Below are positions 43,766 to 55,802 of a stretch of DNA of 64,000 bases, one piece after another. The number at the start of each line of letters is the position of its first letter. Position 1 is the stretch's first letter. Location: assembly GCF_001894785.1 (NCBI RefSeq), contig NZ_BCWW01000005.1:32905-96904 (forward strand), in the 5' to 3' direction. The notes beneath the pieces were generated by a model. The model had not been told where the DNA came from. It saw only the letters and a list, made by a program, of their open reading frames with translations, and did not search any database. Origin of the DNA: Rhodococcoides fascians NBRC 12155 = LMG 3623. Lineage in GTDB: Bacteria; Actinomycetota; Actinomycetes; Mycobacteriales; Mycobacteriaceae. The translations under genes and the position numbers were made by a program.

Positions 43766-43950
43766 CTGGCTGCGATCAGCGAACAGACGTACGAGGAGTT
43801 AGCGAGCGCGGTAGAGCGGCAGTAGCGCAAGTCGTCAGATCTACGTTTTTCCAGCGTCACGTCCGGCGTCAACGGGTCCACATTTGAACGTGAGCGGTCA
43901 GACAGCGGCTTCGAGACCGAAACGCATTGCCGCCGTGTTCTAGTGGCACA

Positions 43951-44412
43951 GTGGACTGGGTCGAGAAAGAACTAAGAGTCGCTGGTCTTACCGGTACCTG
44001 CACAGCGGTGGGTGTCATGCTCCCCTGGGCCCTCGAAGGGACCGCGCTCCGGTTGGCGCTGCTGGTGTTTCCTGCGTTCTGCGGTGCCGTCGCAGGACTG
44101 TTGATCGGTGTGATCGCAGTCGGTGGCGGCCGCTACGCCTTATGGTCGAACCGGATGTGGGCCGCACGATCACACCGCACGTGGCGACACCGATTCGCCG
44201 CGTGCACCGCAGCAGCGGTCACGCTGACGACCTCTCTTGCATTGTGCTGGCTGGTCGTCGCTGACAGTGAAATCCTCACTGACACAGATGTATTCCCGTC
44301 CTGGTGGATCGCACTGGCAGCGATAGCGGCGGCGAGTTACCTATTCGCCTACCTCCTTGCTCCCACGACAGACTGCACCGCCCGAACACAGGACGGCTTC
44401 GGAGAGGTCTAG
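43951..44412 (+). CDS. Hypothetical membrane protein
   Basis: A 153-residue protein with about four hydrophobic segments (GTCTAVGVMLPWALEG, LALLVFPAFCGAVAGLLIGV, FAACTAAAVTLTTSLALCWL, WWIALAAIAAASYLFAYLLA) and basic loops (SNRMWAARSHRTWRHR). No known family. GTG 43951 is assumed; TTG 43927 also fits. Beyond its TAG the same frame stays open to 44574, probably by chance. Confidence 0.55.
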   Translation: MDWVEKELRVAGLTGTCTAVGVMLPWALEGTALRLALLVFPAFCGAVAGLLIGVIAVGGGRYALWSNRMWAARSHRTWRHRFAACTAAAVTLTTSLALCWLVVADSEILTDTDVFPSWWIALAAIAAASYLFAYLLAPTTDCTARTQDGFGEV

Positions 44413-44691
44413 GTTCCAGCCCCGATCCTTGCTTGGCTTGATCCTGACGTGTGCCAGCCGCTGAACACCGTCGATCTATTGCGATCAGACGAGATGAGGC
44501 GGTTCGATCTGGACTCTGACCTCGACGACGATCCCGCTACCGAGTCCGATCATCTCCCGGCGTCGTACGTCTGAATCCGTGACCCCGCTGAACAATACGG
44601 CCAGTTCCACCACGCAGAGTCACCATTTCAGTCATTGGTACCTGAGGCGCAAGGCACGTGATCGAGTTCTCGGTCGAGGGCAGAGGAATTC

Positions 44692-44990
44692 TCAATCGTG
44701 GGTGTGCGGGCCTGCCGCCCGAGGATTGATGGTGTCGCAGTCCCACGTGATCCTGGCACCGAGCCACGAGTCGATGGCCTCGAACAGTTCGATCCCGCCG
44801 TTGAGCGCATTAGCCAACTCCGTCGCCCCTCCGACATAGGTCGACATGAGATCCACATCGCTAGCTACGAACCACGCACGATCCGCGGGCCACCAGATGT
44901 TCGGCAAGAATCCCTGCAACTCCCGCCCCGCGTCACCGACCGACCCACGCCCGAGCAGATGCCTTCGGCCAGGAAGGGGCAACCTGGAAT
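44692..44990 (-). pseudogene. Fragment of a conserved hypothetical protein
   Basis: The minus-strand segment FLPNIWWPADRAWFVASDVD, LMSTYVGGATELANALNGGI and ARITWDCDTINP matches the C-terminal part of actinobacterial hypothetical proteins I have seen with the WPxDRAWFVA motif. No suitable start codon precedes it; its 5' side meets an integrase remnant reading the other way at about 44995. It looks truncated by recombination. Confidence 0.5.
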
Positions 44991-44998
44991 TGTTCTCC

Positions 44999-45142
44999 GG
45001 GACGCCGCCCATCGCAGCGGTCGCGGCGTGGCACGGGCACAGCGCCGAGGAGATGCTGCGGACCTACGCGCACGCGGTGGAGGAATCGCTCACGAGCGCC
45101 GGGGCCACCATGTTCACCGAACCCGGCGAAGTCGCCGGATAA
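44999..45142 (+). pseudogene. C-terminal remnant of a tyrosine-type integrase
   Basis: The last 47 codons of the frame ending at 45142 read TPPIAAVAAWHGHSAEEMLR, TYAHAVEESLTSAGATMF. This is the GH...TLxTYxH end of a phage-type tyrosine recombinase, with the catalytic Tyr in RTYAH. Everything upstream is missing. It lies about 1.1 kb from the 3' end of tRNA-Pro and marks a decayed mobile element. Confidence 0.6.
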
Positions 45143-45198
45143 TCGACCCAGTGCGACGCACGGCATCCAACCCGCGCTCACAGAATCGTAGAAGTTAC

Positions 45199-45222
45199 GC
45201 CAGAATGCCAGAATGCCAGAAT
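45199..45222 (+). repeat. Three tandem copies of GCCAGAAT over the start codon
   Basis: The octamer GCCAGAAT is repeated three times without gaps. Each junction forms ATG; the one at 45213 starts the 295-codon gene, the one at 45205 starts another frame. Loss or gain of a copy would change leader and spacing. Confidence 0.85.
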
Positions 45223-46100
45223 CGACAACTACCGAACGTGGTGCAGTCCTGGTCGACTATGAGTCGAGGGACTTTCCCGTGTTTCGACCGATCGCAGATC
45301 TGTCGCCCGACCAATACGATCGCTTCTCCGACGCGTACGCGACGCTCGCGGCTTGTCGCGACGAGTCGATGTTCAACTTTGTCCGCGCGTGTGTAATGGA
45401 CTTGATCGACTACATTGTCAAGGTCGGAAATACAGCGATCGAGACCAGGTCGGTACCCAGGACGGACGAGCGGGGATCCGACGTCGGCGAGTATGTCCGC
45501 ACGCTCAGCCTCTCGGCATCCAACGCCTTCTTCGTCTACAGGGACCATCGGACACACGCAGCAAAAGTGCTCTCAGAGAAACGCGGCGACAGCACCAAGA
45601 CAACGATCAAATCGATGCTGGATGATCTCAACGCGAACTGCTTCGGCTACCGCTGGTTACTTGAGCTTCGAAACGCATTGATGCACATGGACCTGCGCTC
45701 AGTAAGCTTCTCCGTCAAAGTCTCCGCGAACGCCGAACCGTCCTTCACTCTAAACATGGATCGGGAACAAGTACTGCAAACCAACAACCTCAAGAACGCG
45801 CGCAACGCGGCGCTCCGAGAAGAGCTCAAAGCTCTACCTGATGACCCCTCGGTCATCGACCTCCTTCAGGAGGCGTTGCCAGCAATCGCCGAAACCGAGC
45901 GCGAAGTCTTGAAGGCGCTGTACCCAGAATCCGTGCGTCGAGACGCCGGTCTGGTCGTCTGCGAACTGATCGATTTGTTTGAGGGTCGCAGAGGAACCTA
46001 TTGCCTGTTCACAGGGCCGGGCTTCACAGCTGAGCACCGCATTCCGCCCCATTACCGACTGGAACCTGAGGTCCTAAGCCACGCTGAAACGTATCGATGA
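45213..46100 (+). CDS. HEPN-like hypothetical protein
   Basis: A 295-residue soluble protein I cannot assign firmly. It is helix-rich, and residues about 142-160 read CFGYRWLLELRNALMHMDLR, which contains RNALMH (Arg153 to His158), the R-x4-H pattern of HEPN ribonuclease-type domains. The first 140 residues (DESMFNFVRACVMDLIDYIV ... LSLSASNAFFVYRDHRTHAA) could supply the other helices. No partner nucleotidyltransferase gene is adjacent. It sits between an integrase remnant and tRNA-Pro, so horizontal origin is likely. Start ATG 45213 lies in an octamer repeat. Confidence 0.6.
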   Translation: MPESTTTERGAVLVDYESRDFPVFRPIADLSPDQYDRFSDAYATLAACRDESMFNFVRACVMDLIDYIVKVGNTAIETRSVPRTDERGSDVGEYVRTLSLSASNAFFVYRDHRTHAAKVLSEKRGDSTKTTIKSMLDDLNANCFGYRWLLELRNALMHMDLRSVSFSVKVSANAEPSFTLNMDREQVLQTNNLKNARNAALREELKALPDDPSVIDLLQEALPAIAETEREVLKALYPESVRRDAGLVVCELIDLFEGRRGTYCLFTGPGFTAEHRIPPHYRLEPEVLSHAETYR

Positions 46101-46198
46101 AGCGTCGCCTACAAGCACGCTCCTCGGCCGTCAAAACGACGACCACTCCGACCCACTGGGACATCGACACCGTTGCGACCATTGGCCAACCAACGGCG

Positions 46199-46230
46199 AA
46201 ACCCGCTCTGACACAGGTCAGAGCGGGTTT
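46199..46230 (-). terminator. Strong hairpin terminator for tRNA-Pro (works in both directions)
   Basis: CCCGCTCTGAC (46202-46212) and GTCAGAGCGGG (46217-46227) pair over 11 bp, extending to 14 with flanking A-T pairs, around loop ACAG. Plus-strand T-rich tail TTTCTTT follows; on the minus strand it lies eight bases past the tRNA 3' end. Confidence 0.85.
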
Positions 46231-46237
46231 CTTTGTG

Positions 46238-46311
<74 letters not shown>

Positions 46312-46396
46312 CCGCACCTCGAAAGGCGCTTGCTGAGATTACCCCAGCCCTACCCCTGAGAGGAAATCGCCTGCTCAGGGGCGGGGTCGGACTAGG

Positions 46397-47845
46397 TCAG
46401 CGGTTGTTGCCCTTGCCCGGCCGTTCCCGCTTCTCGCGGATACGTACCGAGACGCGAACGGGGCTGCCGTCGAAGTTGAACTCTTCACGCAGACGCCGCT
46501 CGATGAATCGGCGGTAGCCGGCCTCGAGGAAGCCGGTGGTGAACAGCACGAACGTCGGCGGGCGTGTGCTGGCCTGCGTCGCGAACATGATGCGAGGCAG
46601 GCGTCCGCCACGCATCGGCGGCGGGGTGGCTGCCACGACCTCTTTGAGCCACGTGTTGAGGCGTCCGGTGGGGACACGCTTGTCCCACGACTCGAGAGCC
46701 GTCTCCAGAGCGGGCACGAGCTTCTGCACGGCACGGCCGGTGTGCGCCGAGATGTTCACGCGTTGCGCCCACGGCACCCGAGCCAGATCGCGGTCGATCT
46801 CCTTCTCGAGCTGCTGACGACGATCGTCGTCCACCAGATCCCACTTGTTGAACGCCAACACCAGCGCGCGGCCGGCATCGGAGACCATGCTCAGCACACG
46901 CAGATCCTGCTCCGAAATCACCTGTGAGGCATCGAGAAGCAGAATCGCGACCTCAGCGGCCTCGATCGCGGACTTCGTCCGCAGCGACGCATAGAACTCG
47001 GCACCGCTGGCATGGCTGACACGCTTGCGTAGTCCCGCGGTATCGACGAATCGCCATGTCTTGCCGCCCAATTCGACCAACGAGTCGACGGGATCGACGG
47101 TGGTTCCGGCAACATCGTGCACCACCGAGCGCTCGTCACCCGAGAGCTTGTTGATCAGCGAGGACTTGCCCACGTTCGGCTTACCGACCAGAGCGACACG
47201 CCTCGGTCCCCCACCGGGGATCCCTTCGCGCGGGGTCTCGGGCAACGCCTCGAGCACACGGTCGAGCAGATCACCGGTACCACGGCCGTGGGTGGCCGAC
47301 ACCGATAGCGGCTCCCCCAGACCCAGAGACCACAGTGCGGCGACCTCGGACTCGGTGCGACCGTCGTCGACCTTGTTGGCCACCAACAGAACCGGAGTCT
47401 TCGACCGACGCAGCACTCGTGCCACTGCCTCGTCCGTCGTCGTCGAACCAACGCGGGCATCGACGACCAACAGGATCGCGTCGGCGGTGTTCATCGCCAA
47501 CTCGGCCTGGCGCGCAACGGACTGTTGCAGCCCCTTGGCGTCGGGCTCCCAACCGCCGGTGTCCTGCACCAGGAAGCGTCGACCACTCCAGTTCGCCTCG
47601 TACGACACGCGGTCGCGAGTGACGCCCGGGACGTCCTCGACCACTGCTTCGCGGCGGCCGATGATGCGGTTGACGAGCGTCGACTTGCCGACGTTCGGTC
47701 GGCCCACCACGGCGAGAGTCGGTACGGCAACGGCATCTTCACCGTCCTCACCCTCGTTGAGGTCGACGTACTCCCACTCGCCCTCGTCGCTCCACGTTCC
47801 GTCGCCCGCGGTTTCCGCTGCGCCGGAGAAGAATTCTTCACTCAC
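46397..47845 (-). CDS. der: Ribosome biogenesis GTPase Der (EngA)
   Basis: A 482-residue protein with two tandem GTPase domains: [14 protein letters not shown] with DTGGW and NKVD, and [14 protein letters not shown] with DTAGL and NKWD, followed by the KH-like C-terminal domain ([20 protein letters not shown]). It assists assembly of the 50S subunit. A 40-residue acidic N-terminal extension ([18 protein letters not shown]) is typical of actinobacteria. GTG 47845 overlaps the cmk stop as GTGA. It is the last gene of the long minus-strand cluster. Confidence 0.96.
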   Translation of the reverse strand: MSEEFFSGAAETAGDGTWSDEGEWEYVDLNEGEDGEDAVAVPTLAVVGRPNVGKSTLVNRIIGRREAVVEDVPGVTRDRVSYEANWSGRRFLVQDTGGWEPDAKGLQQSVARQAELAMNTADAILLVVDARVGSTTTDEAVARVLRRSKTPVLLVANKVDDGRTESEVAALWSLGLGEPLSVSATHGRGTGDLLDRVLEALPETPREGIPGGGPRRVALVGKPNVGKSSLINKLSGDERSVVHDVAGTTVDPVDSLVELGGKTWRFVDTAGLRKRVSHASGAEFYASLRTKSAIEAAEVAILLLDASQVISEQDLRVLSMVSDAGRALVLAFNKWDLVDDDRRQQLEKEIDRDLARVPWAQRVNISAHTGRAVQKLVPALETALESWDKRVPTGRLNTWLKEVVAATPPPMRGGRLPRIMFATQASTRPPTFVLFTTGFLEAGYRRFIERRLREEFNFDGSPVRVSVRIREKRERPGKGNNR

Positions 47846-48525
47846 TGCACTGCTCCACTTCTGTCGTTCACCACGAGCAGCAAACGCTCGATCACGCCGT
47901 CGAGATCCAGCTCGCTGGTATCGACGATCACCGAATCCTCAGCGGGACGAAGCGGTGACACTGCCCTCGTCGAATCTGCATGATCGCGGCGCTGCACATC
48001 CGCGAGCACGGATTCGTAGTCGTCGCTGCGACCCTGTTCGATGTTCTGTTTGTTCCGCCGTTCCGCACGCGCCTCCGGTGAGGCCGTCAGGAACACCTTC
48101 ACGTCGGCGTCGGGAAGCACGACGGTGCCGATGTCGCGACCCTCAACCACAATTCGCGTCGACGAGCTCGCGAGGTCGCGCTGCATCTGCACCAGCAGCT
48201 CGCGAACCGCAGGCACCGCGGACACGGCCGAGACGGCCTTGGTGACTGCATCGCCGCGGATTTCACCGCTGACGTCCTCGCCGTCGAGCAAGACGGTCTC
48301 GGACAGAGGATCTTTTCCGATCTCGAGGGGAAGCGCAGCAACAGCTTTCGCGACTGCGTCTGCATCGGTCGGCTCGACGCCCGAACGCAGCACCCATACC
48401 GTTGCGACGCGGTACATCGCACCGGTGTCGAGGTAGCTTGCTTCGAGTGCCGATGCGAGCCGGCGCGATACCGACGACTTACCGGTGCCCGACGGCCCGT
48501 CCATCGCCACGACGAGCGCACTCAT
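47842..48525 (-). CDS. cmk: Cytidylate kinase
   Basis: A 227-residue nucleoside monophosphate kinase: P-loop [48 protein letters not shown] and [18 protein letters not shown]. It phosphorylates CMP and dCMP. Length equals the bacterial norm. ATG 48525 overlaps the rluB stop by one base (TGATG); GTG 48528 would add one residue. The order rluB-cmk-der is conserved in actinobacteria. Confidence 0.96.
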   Translation of the reverse strand: MSALVVAMDGPSGTGKSSVSRRLASALEASYLDTGAMYRVATVWVLRSGVEPTDADAVAKAVAALPLEIGKDPLSETVLLDGEDVSGEIRGDAVTKAVSAVSAVPAVRELLVQMQRDLASSSTRIVVEGRDIGTVVLPDADVKVFLTASPEARAERRNKQNIEQGRSDDYESVLADVQRRDHADSTRAVSPLRPAEDSVIVDTSELDLDGVIERLLLVVNDRSGAVQ

Positions 48526-49706
48526 CACAGGCCTACGGATTCGTAGAGCTTGCCGATCTCGCCGCGGCCGAGAACACGCAGTGTTCCGGGACGCTGATCG
48601 CCGAGCACGATGTTGCCGACGTCGGTACGCACGAGGCGTCCCACCGGGAATCCGACCTTGTCGAACAACCGACGCACGATGTGCTTGCGGCCCTCGTGCA
48701 GCGTCACCTTGACGAGCGACTTGCCGTCCGAGATATCGAGCAGCTGGAAGCCGTCGACCTTCACCGGGCCGTCGTCTAGGGTGACGCCTTCGCGCAGCTG
48801 CTTGCCGAGCGTGCGGGGAATGGTGCCGAACAGCGTCGCGAGATAGGTCTTGGACACCTCGTACGACGGGTGCATCAGCCGGTGAGCAAGGTCACCGTCG
48901 TTGGTGAACAACAACAGTCCCTCGGTGTCGGCATCGAGCCGACCGACGTGGAACAGACGCTGACCGGCCTGCACGCGCTCGGCGACGATGTCGCCGACGC
49001 ACGGACGACCCAGATCGTCCGACATGGTGCACTGCCATCCGCGCGGCTTGTTCATCGCGAGATGAACCAGTTCTTCCTTCACGACGACACGAGTGCCGTC
49101 GACGCGAACGACGGCGATGTTCGGATCGATGCGGATGCCCTGCTCGGTGACGATGCGTCCGTCCACCTCGACGCGACCGTCGGCGATCAGCTCTTCCGCG
49201 GCCCGACGCGACGCGACACCGGCCTGCGCGAGCACCTTCTGCAACCGAACACCCTCACCGGCAGGCACGTGCTTGCGCGGGGACGAATCGGTGTACTGAT
49301 GCTTCGCCGGCTTGGCGTTGCTGATGGTGGTCGCCGGAGTCTGCTTCTTCTGCGGCTTCGGCGGCTTGGGGCGCGACGGCTTCTTGCGGGGCACCGCGTC
49401 GTTGCTGCGATCGTTGATGCCCGTCTCGACGGGCTTGTTCTCGAACGATTCCCCCTGCTCGACGCCTCTGCGCGGGGCCGGTCGGCCACCGGTGCGGGGA
49501 GCGCCTGCGCGTGGTCCCCCGGTGCGGGGGGCGCCGGTTCGGGGTGCACCAGCGCGGGGAGCGCCGTCCCGGGGTGCGGCGTCGCGGGTGCGATCTCCGC
49601 GGCGTGCGTCACGCGGGGTGTCCGACCGACCTGCGGTGGGCTTCCTGCGTGGGTCTTGTCTCTTGTTACGGTCCGGTGTGCCATCACGGCGAGCGGGCTT
49701 GTTCAC
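48525..49706 (-). CDS. rluB: Pseudouridine synthase RluB-like with long disordered N-terminus
   Basis: A 393-residue protein. Residues about 1-145 are low-complexity and basic, with [20 protein letters not shown] repeats and a Lys/Pro tract. Then come an S4 RNA-binding domain ([20 protein letters not shown]) and the RsuA-type catalytic domain with the active-site Asp in [20 protein letters not shown]. It should modify 23S rRNA helix 89 or a nearby site. The start is GTG 49706. The gene lies 13 bases after scpB. Confidence 0.93.
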   Translation of the reverse strand: MNKPARRDGTPDRNKRQDPRRKPTAGRSDTPRDARRGDRTRDAAPRDGAPRAGAPRTGAPRTGGPRAGAPRTGGRPAPRRGVEQGESFENKPVETGINDRSNDAVPRKKPSRPKPPKPQKKQTPATTISNAKPAKHQYTDSSPRKHVPAGEGVRLQKVLAQAGVASRRAAEELIADGRVEVDGRIVTEQGIRIDPNIAVVRVDGTRVVVKEELVHLAMNKPRGWQCTMSDDLGRPCVGDIVAERVQAGQRLFHVGRLDADTEGLLLFTNDGDLAHRLMHPSYEVSKTYLATLFGTIPRTLGKQLREGVTLDDGPVKVDGFQLLDISDGKSLVKVTLHEGRKHIVRRLFDKVGFPVGRLVRTDVGNIVLGDQRPGTLRVLGRGEIGKLYESVGL

Positions 49707-49718
49707 TTGTCTTACCTA

Positions 49719-50402
49719 TCAGTCGTCCGAGTCGAGCTCGGCTGCCGGATCGGGTTTCGATCCGCGGTTCTTGGTGGAGCGGGTCGTTCTGGGGTCGGTG
49801 TCCATGCTGTCACTGATCTCGTCGATCAGGTCCACTCCCGGCAACAGCGGTGCCAGTTCGGGTAGATCACCGAGCGATGCGAGCCCGAGCCGTTCGAGGA
49901 ACAGCTCGGTGGTGCAGTACATCGTGCCGTTGGTCTCCGGGTCCGTTCCTGCTTCGGAGATCAGTCCACGGGCGAGCAACGTACGCATCACTCCATCGAC
50001 ATTGACTCCACGTACGGCGCTGACTCGTGCGCGGGTCAACGGTTGACGATAGGCGATCACGGCCAGGGTTTCCAATGCTGCACGTGTGAGCTTGGACCGA
50101 GCGCCGTCGAGCAGTAGCCGTTCGACGTACGGCGCATAGGCGGTTCGGGTGTAGAAACGCCACCCGTCGCCGGCGTAGCGGAGGTCGATTCCGCTGCGAC
50201 GTTCGGTTAGTTCCGCGGCCATCCGGTTCAGGGCGGCGCGTACGCGGTCCACCGACGAGCCCACAGCCGATGCCAGTTGTTCGTCGGAGGCGGGAGTATC
50301 GACGATGAGCAGAACCGCCTCGAGTGCCGCCGCGAGCGTGACGTCGTCGAGTTCGCCCGACTCGTCGAGATCCTCGAGCTCGAGTTCCGGGTCGGCATTC
50401 AT
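49719..50402 (-). CDS. scpB: Segregation and condensation protein B
   Basis: A 227-residue protein with two winged-helix domains: LAAALEAVLLIVDTPASDEQ, GWRFYTRTAYAPYVERLLLD, LTRAALETLAVIAYRQPLTR and VNVDGVMRTLLARGLISEAG. With ScpA it bridges the SMC complex. ATG 50402 overlaps the scpA stop as ATGA. The acidic start and Lys/Asp-rich tail are variable regions. Confidence 0.95.
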   Translation of the reverse strand: MNADPELELEDLDESGELDDVTLAAALEAVLLIVDTPASDEQLASAVGSSVDRVRAALNRMAAELTERRSGIDLRYAGDGWRFYTRTAYAPYVERLLLDGARSKLTRAALETLAVIAYRQPLTRARVSAVRGVNVDGVMRTLLARGLISEAGTDPETNGTMYCTTELFLERLGLASLGDLPELAPLLPGVDLIDEISDSMDTDPRTTRSTKNRGSKPDPAAELDSDD

Positions 50403-51235
50403 GCGTAGTCCTCTTCCCTGACCACGATGGGTCCTTCGTCCTTGCCGGTCCAGCTCACTCGAAGATCGCCGAGTGGTTCGGGTTGTTCGAAGGCGATCAC
50501 CTGTTGCCGGAACAGTTCCAGCAACGCGAGGAAGCGCGCGATTATTTCGACCTGCACCTCGCAGTCCTGCACTAGCTCCGAGAACGATGCCCACTCGTTG
50601 AGTCCCCGGCCCTGCAGGTTCTCCAGCAACCACTCTGCCTGCTCGGGGATCGAGACCGCATGCTGATGAATGTGGTCGAGGCCCACTTGCGGGATCGGCT
50701 TGGGCCGAAACGCTGCGGCTGCGATGTCTGCAAACCTGGCCGGGTCGACCCCCAGCAACACCTCGGGAATCAGATCGGCGAATCGATCTTCCACCGACAC
50801 CGAACGCGGATAACGCCGCAGCGCAGCGGCTTCCAGCTCACCGAACAGCAGGGCCACCTGCTTGTAGGCGCGGTACTGCAGCAACCGGGCGAACAGGAGA
50901 TCGCGCACCTCGAGCAACGCGAGATCCTCGGCGTCCTCCACATCACCCGACGGCAGCAGACGAGCCGCCTTCAGATCGAGCAACGTCGCCGCGACGACGA
51001 GGAACTCCGTTGTCTGATCGAGTCCGACATCGGCACCGAGCGATTTGGTGAACGAGATGAAATCGTCGGTGACGGTGTGCAGCGCCACCTCGGTGACATC
51101 CATGCGGTGCTGACTGATCAGCGACAGCAGCAGATCGAACGGGCCCTCGAAGTTGAGCAACCGAACCCGAAATTTCGACGGGTCCGCGTCGGCGGGAACC
51201 TCGATCGGGGCCCCGTCGGCAGCGTCGATCGTCAC
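50399..51235 (-). CDS. scpA: Segregation and condensation protein A (kleisin)
   Basis: A 278-residue kleisin: FRVRLLNFEGPFDLLLSLIS at the N-terminus binds the SMC neck, EFLVVAATLLDLKAARLLPS follows, and the C-terminal winged helix is FLALLELFRQQVIAFEQPEP. GTG 51235 overlaps the ParA-like stop as GTGA, so parA-like, scpA and scpB are translated in a coupled row. Confidence 0.95.
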   Translation of the reverse strand: MTIDAADGAPIEVPADADPSKFRVRLLNFEGPFDLLLSLISQHRMDVTEVALHTVTDDFISFTKSLGADVGLDQTTEFLVVAATLLDLKAARLLPSGDVEDAEDLALLEVRDLLFARLLQYRAYKQVALLFGELEAAALRRYPRSVSVEDRFADLIPEVLLGVDPARFADIAAAAFRPKPIPQVGLDHIHQHAVSIPEQAEWLLENLQGRGLNEWASFSELVQDCEVQVEIIARFLALLELFRQQVIAFEQPEPLGDLRVSWTGKDEGPIVVREEDYA

Positions 51236-52251
51236 GGACCCGACCGGTAGATCACCTCGCGCGCAAGAGCGCGGTACGCCTGCGCGCCGCCGGATTTGGG
51301 AGCCCATGTAGTGATCGGCTCACCGGCAACGCTGGTCTCGGGGAACCGGACCGTGCGAGTGATCACGGTGTCGTAGACGACGTCGCCGAACACCTCGACC
51401 ACCCGCGTCATCACCTCGCGCGAGTGCAGCGTCCGGGCGTCGAACATCGTGACCACGATGCCCGCCAGCTTCAGTCGCGGGTTCAGCCGATCGCGCACCT
51501 TCTCGACGGTGTCGTTGAGGAGAGCCAGGCCGCGAAGACTGAAGTACTCGCACTCCATCGGAATGAGGACCTCGTCGGCACAGGTCAGCGCATTGACCGT
51601 CAACAGGCCGAGCGAGGGCTGGCAGTCGATGAGCACGTAGTCGTAGCGGTCGAGAATGGGGTGCAGTACCCGTCCGAGCGTTTGCTCACGCCCCACCTCG
51701 GTGACCAGCTGGATCTCGGCGGCAGAAAGATCGATGTTGCTCGGCATCAGATCGAGATTGTCGACGCGAGTCCGCATGATGATGTCGTCGGCCGACACCT
51801 TCGCCTCCACGAGGAGGTTGTAGACCGTCAGATCGAGTTCGTGATGTGCGACGCCCAAGCCCGCGGACAGTGCGCCCTGCGGGTCGAGGTCGACGAGCAG
51901 CACGCGACGGCCGTAACCGGCCAGCGAGGCACCGAGATTGATGGTCGACGTCGTCTTGCCGACGCCGCCCTTCTGGTTGCACATCGCGATGATCTTGGCC
52001 GGGCCGTGACTGGCCAGCGGCTGCGGATCGGGAACCGGCCTCGTCTTGCGACCGGTGGGCCCGAGCTCGTTCGGAGCAGGAATGATGTCGCGTGTCTCCC
52101 GACTGGATTCCGGTTGACGTGTATGGAAAAGAGCGCCATCGCTGTGCGGATGAGACGGATGCGTTTCGCCGGTATCGGGGGTGACGGCGGGCTGCACGCC
52201 CCACGACGGTTCCGAGGCTGACTCCGCCGCTGGCGGCTGCGGTGTCGACAC
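51232..52251 (-). CDS. ParA-family chromosome-partitioning ATPase
   Basis: A 339-residue ATPase of the Soj/ParA type: deviant Walker A AMCNQKGGVGKTTSTINLGA, VLLVDLDPQGALSAGLG and YVLIDCQPSLGLLTVNAL. This is the second ParA-like protein that actinobacteria keep next to scpAB, distinct from parA beside the origin. About 70 residues of Pro/Ser-rich N-terminus precede the fold. GTG 52251 is preferred because GGGGAG lies upstream; GTG 52293 is in frame as well. Confidence 0.88.
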   Translation of the reverse strand: MSTPQPPAAESASEPSWGVQPAVTPDTGETHPSHPHSDGALFHTRQPESSRETRDIIPAPNELGPTGRKTRPVPDPQPLASHGPAKIIAMCNQKGGVGKTTSTINLGASLAGYGRRVLLVDLDPQGALSAGLGVAHHELDLTVYNLLVEAKVSADDIIMRTRVDNLDLMPSNIDLSAAEIQLVTEVGREQTLGRVLHPILDRYDYVLIDCQPSLGLLTVNALTCADEVLIPMECEYFSLRGLALLNDTVEKVRDRLNPRLKLAGIVVTMFDARTLHSREVMTRVVEVFGDVVYDTVITRTVRFPETSVAGEPITTWAPKSGGAQAYRALAREVIYRSGP

Positions 52252-52361
52252 GTTCCAGCGCTCCCCTGTCCCGTTCGTCTTCGAGTAGTTCACGCAAACG
52301 CTACCGCTTGACGCGACGGCATTGTCATCGGACACGCTGACACACGATTGCCGACCGCGTG

Positions 52362-53276
52362 CTAGCGCGCTCGCGGGTGCGCACCCGCCCACACTTCACG
52401 CAACGTCGTGACGGTGACGAGGGTGTAGATCTGTGTCGTGGTCACCGACGCGTGGCCGAGCAATTCCTGCACGACACGGACGTCGGCACCGCCGTCGAGC
52501 AGGTGCGTCGCAAACGAGTGCCGGAGCACGTGCGGCGAGACCCCGGCCGTGATTCCGGCCCGCTGCGCGGCGTCCTGCAATACCTGCCAGGCGCTCTGCC
52601 GCGACAGTCGACCGCCCCGAACATTGAGAAACAGCGCCGGATTCGAGCGGGCGACGAGCCCCGGCCGCCCGCGCACGAGGTATGCGTCGACCGCCTCGAT
52701 GGCCGGCCTCCCCACCGGGACGACTCGATGTTTCCCGCCCTTGCCACGCAGGAGCACCGAGCGAGCCTCGGTGTCGATGTCGTCCACATCCAGACCGACG
52801 GCCTCGGAGATGCGCGCACCGGTGGAGTACAGCAGTTCGAGCAGTGCGCGATCTCGCAGACCACGCGGTGCGTCGGGACCGGCAATGGACGCCGATTCGA
52901 GCAGCGCCACGACCTGGTCGACGGGCAGCGACTTCGGTAGTCGTTTGGCCGGCTGCGGCGGCTTCACCTCGCTCGCGACGTTGCGCTCCACCATGCCCTC
53001 GGCCAGGGCAAAGCGGTGCAGACCACGAACCGCGATCAGCGTTCGAGCCGCCGAACTGGCTGCGAGGGACGGGAATTCGTCGTCGCCGCGCCGGAGGTAC
53101 AGCACGAACTCGGTGATGTCGTTCTCGGTCACCTTGGCCAGATCGGTGATTCCGTACCCGCTGAGGAACCGCTCGTACCGCACCAGATCGCGACGGTACG
53201 ACGACACCGTGTTCGGTGCCGACCCGCGCTCGACCACCAGATGATCGAGATACGTCGCAATCTGATCGCCGATCAC
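52362..53276 (-). CDS. xerD: Site-specific tyrosine recombinase XerD
   Basis: A 304-residue recombinase: core-binding N-domain [20 protein letters not shown], then catalytic residues Arg in [14 protein letters not shown], Lys in [14 protein letters not shown], His and Arg in [20 protein letters not shown], His in [13 protein letters not shown] with the nucleophilic Tyr. It resolves chromosome dimers at dif with XerC. The start is uncertain: GTG 53276 fits the family length. It follows the NUDIX gene almost directly. The C-terminus [14 protein letters not shown] is normal. Confidence 0.94.
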   Translation of the reverse strand: MIGDQIATYLDHLVVERGSAPNTVSSYRRDLVRYERFLSGYGITDLAKVTENDITEFVLYLRRGDDEFPSLAASSAARTLIAVRGLHRFALAEGMVERNVASEVKPPQPAKRLPKSLPVDQVVALLESASIAGPDAPRGLRDRALLELLYSTGARISEAVGLDVDDIDTEARSVLLRGKGGKHRVVPVGRPAIEAVDAYLVRGRPGLVARSNPALFLNVRGGRLSRQSAWQVLQDAAQRAGITAGVSPHVLRHSFATHLLDGGADVRVVQELLGHASVTTTQIYTLVTVTTLREVWAGAHPRAR

Positions 53277-53281
53277 GGTGG

Positions 53282-55764
<2,483 letters not shown>

Positions 55765-55802
55765 TCACCGCCAACGACACGCGTATTCGACGCGAGCGCC
55801 GA

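Noticed and set aside
44413..44574. 54 open codons directly after the TAG of the membrane protein gene, acidic peptide
   Set aside because: No family resemblance and open frames are common at this GC content; unlike the phosphotransferase, nothing shows the extension belongs to the protein.
52362..53276. Tyrosine recombinase as evidence of a mobile element
   Set aside because: Position and sequence match the housekeeping xerD in a conserved core cluster; only the fragment at 44999-45142 looks element-derived.
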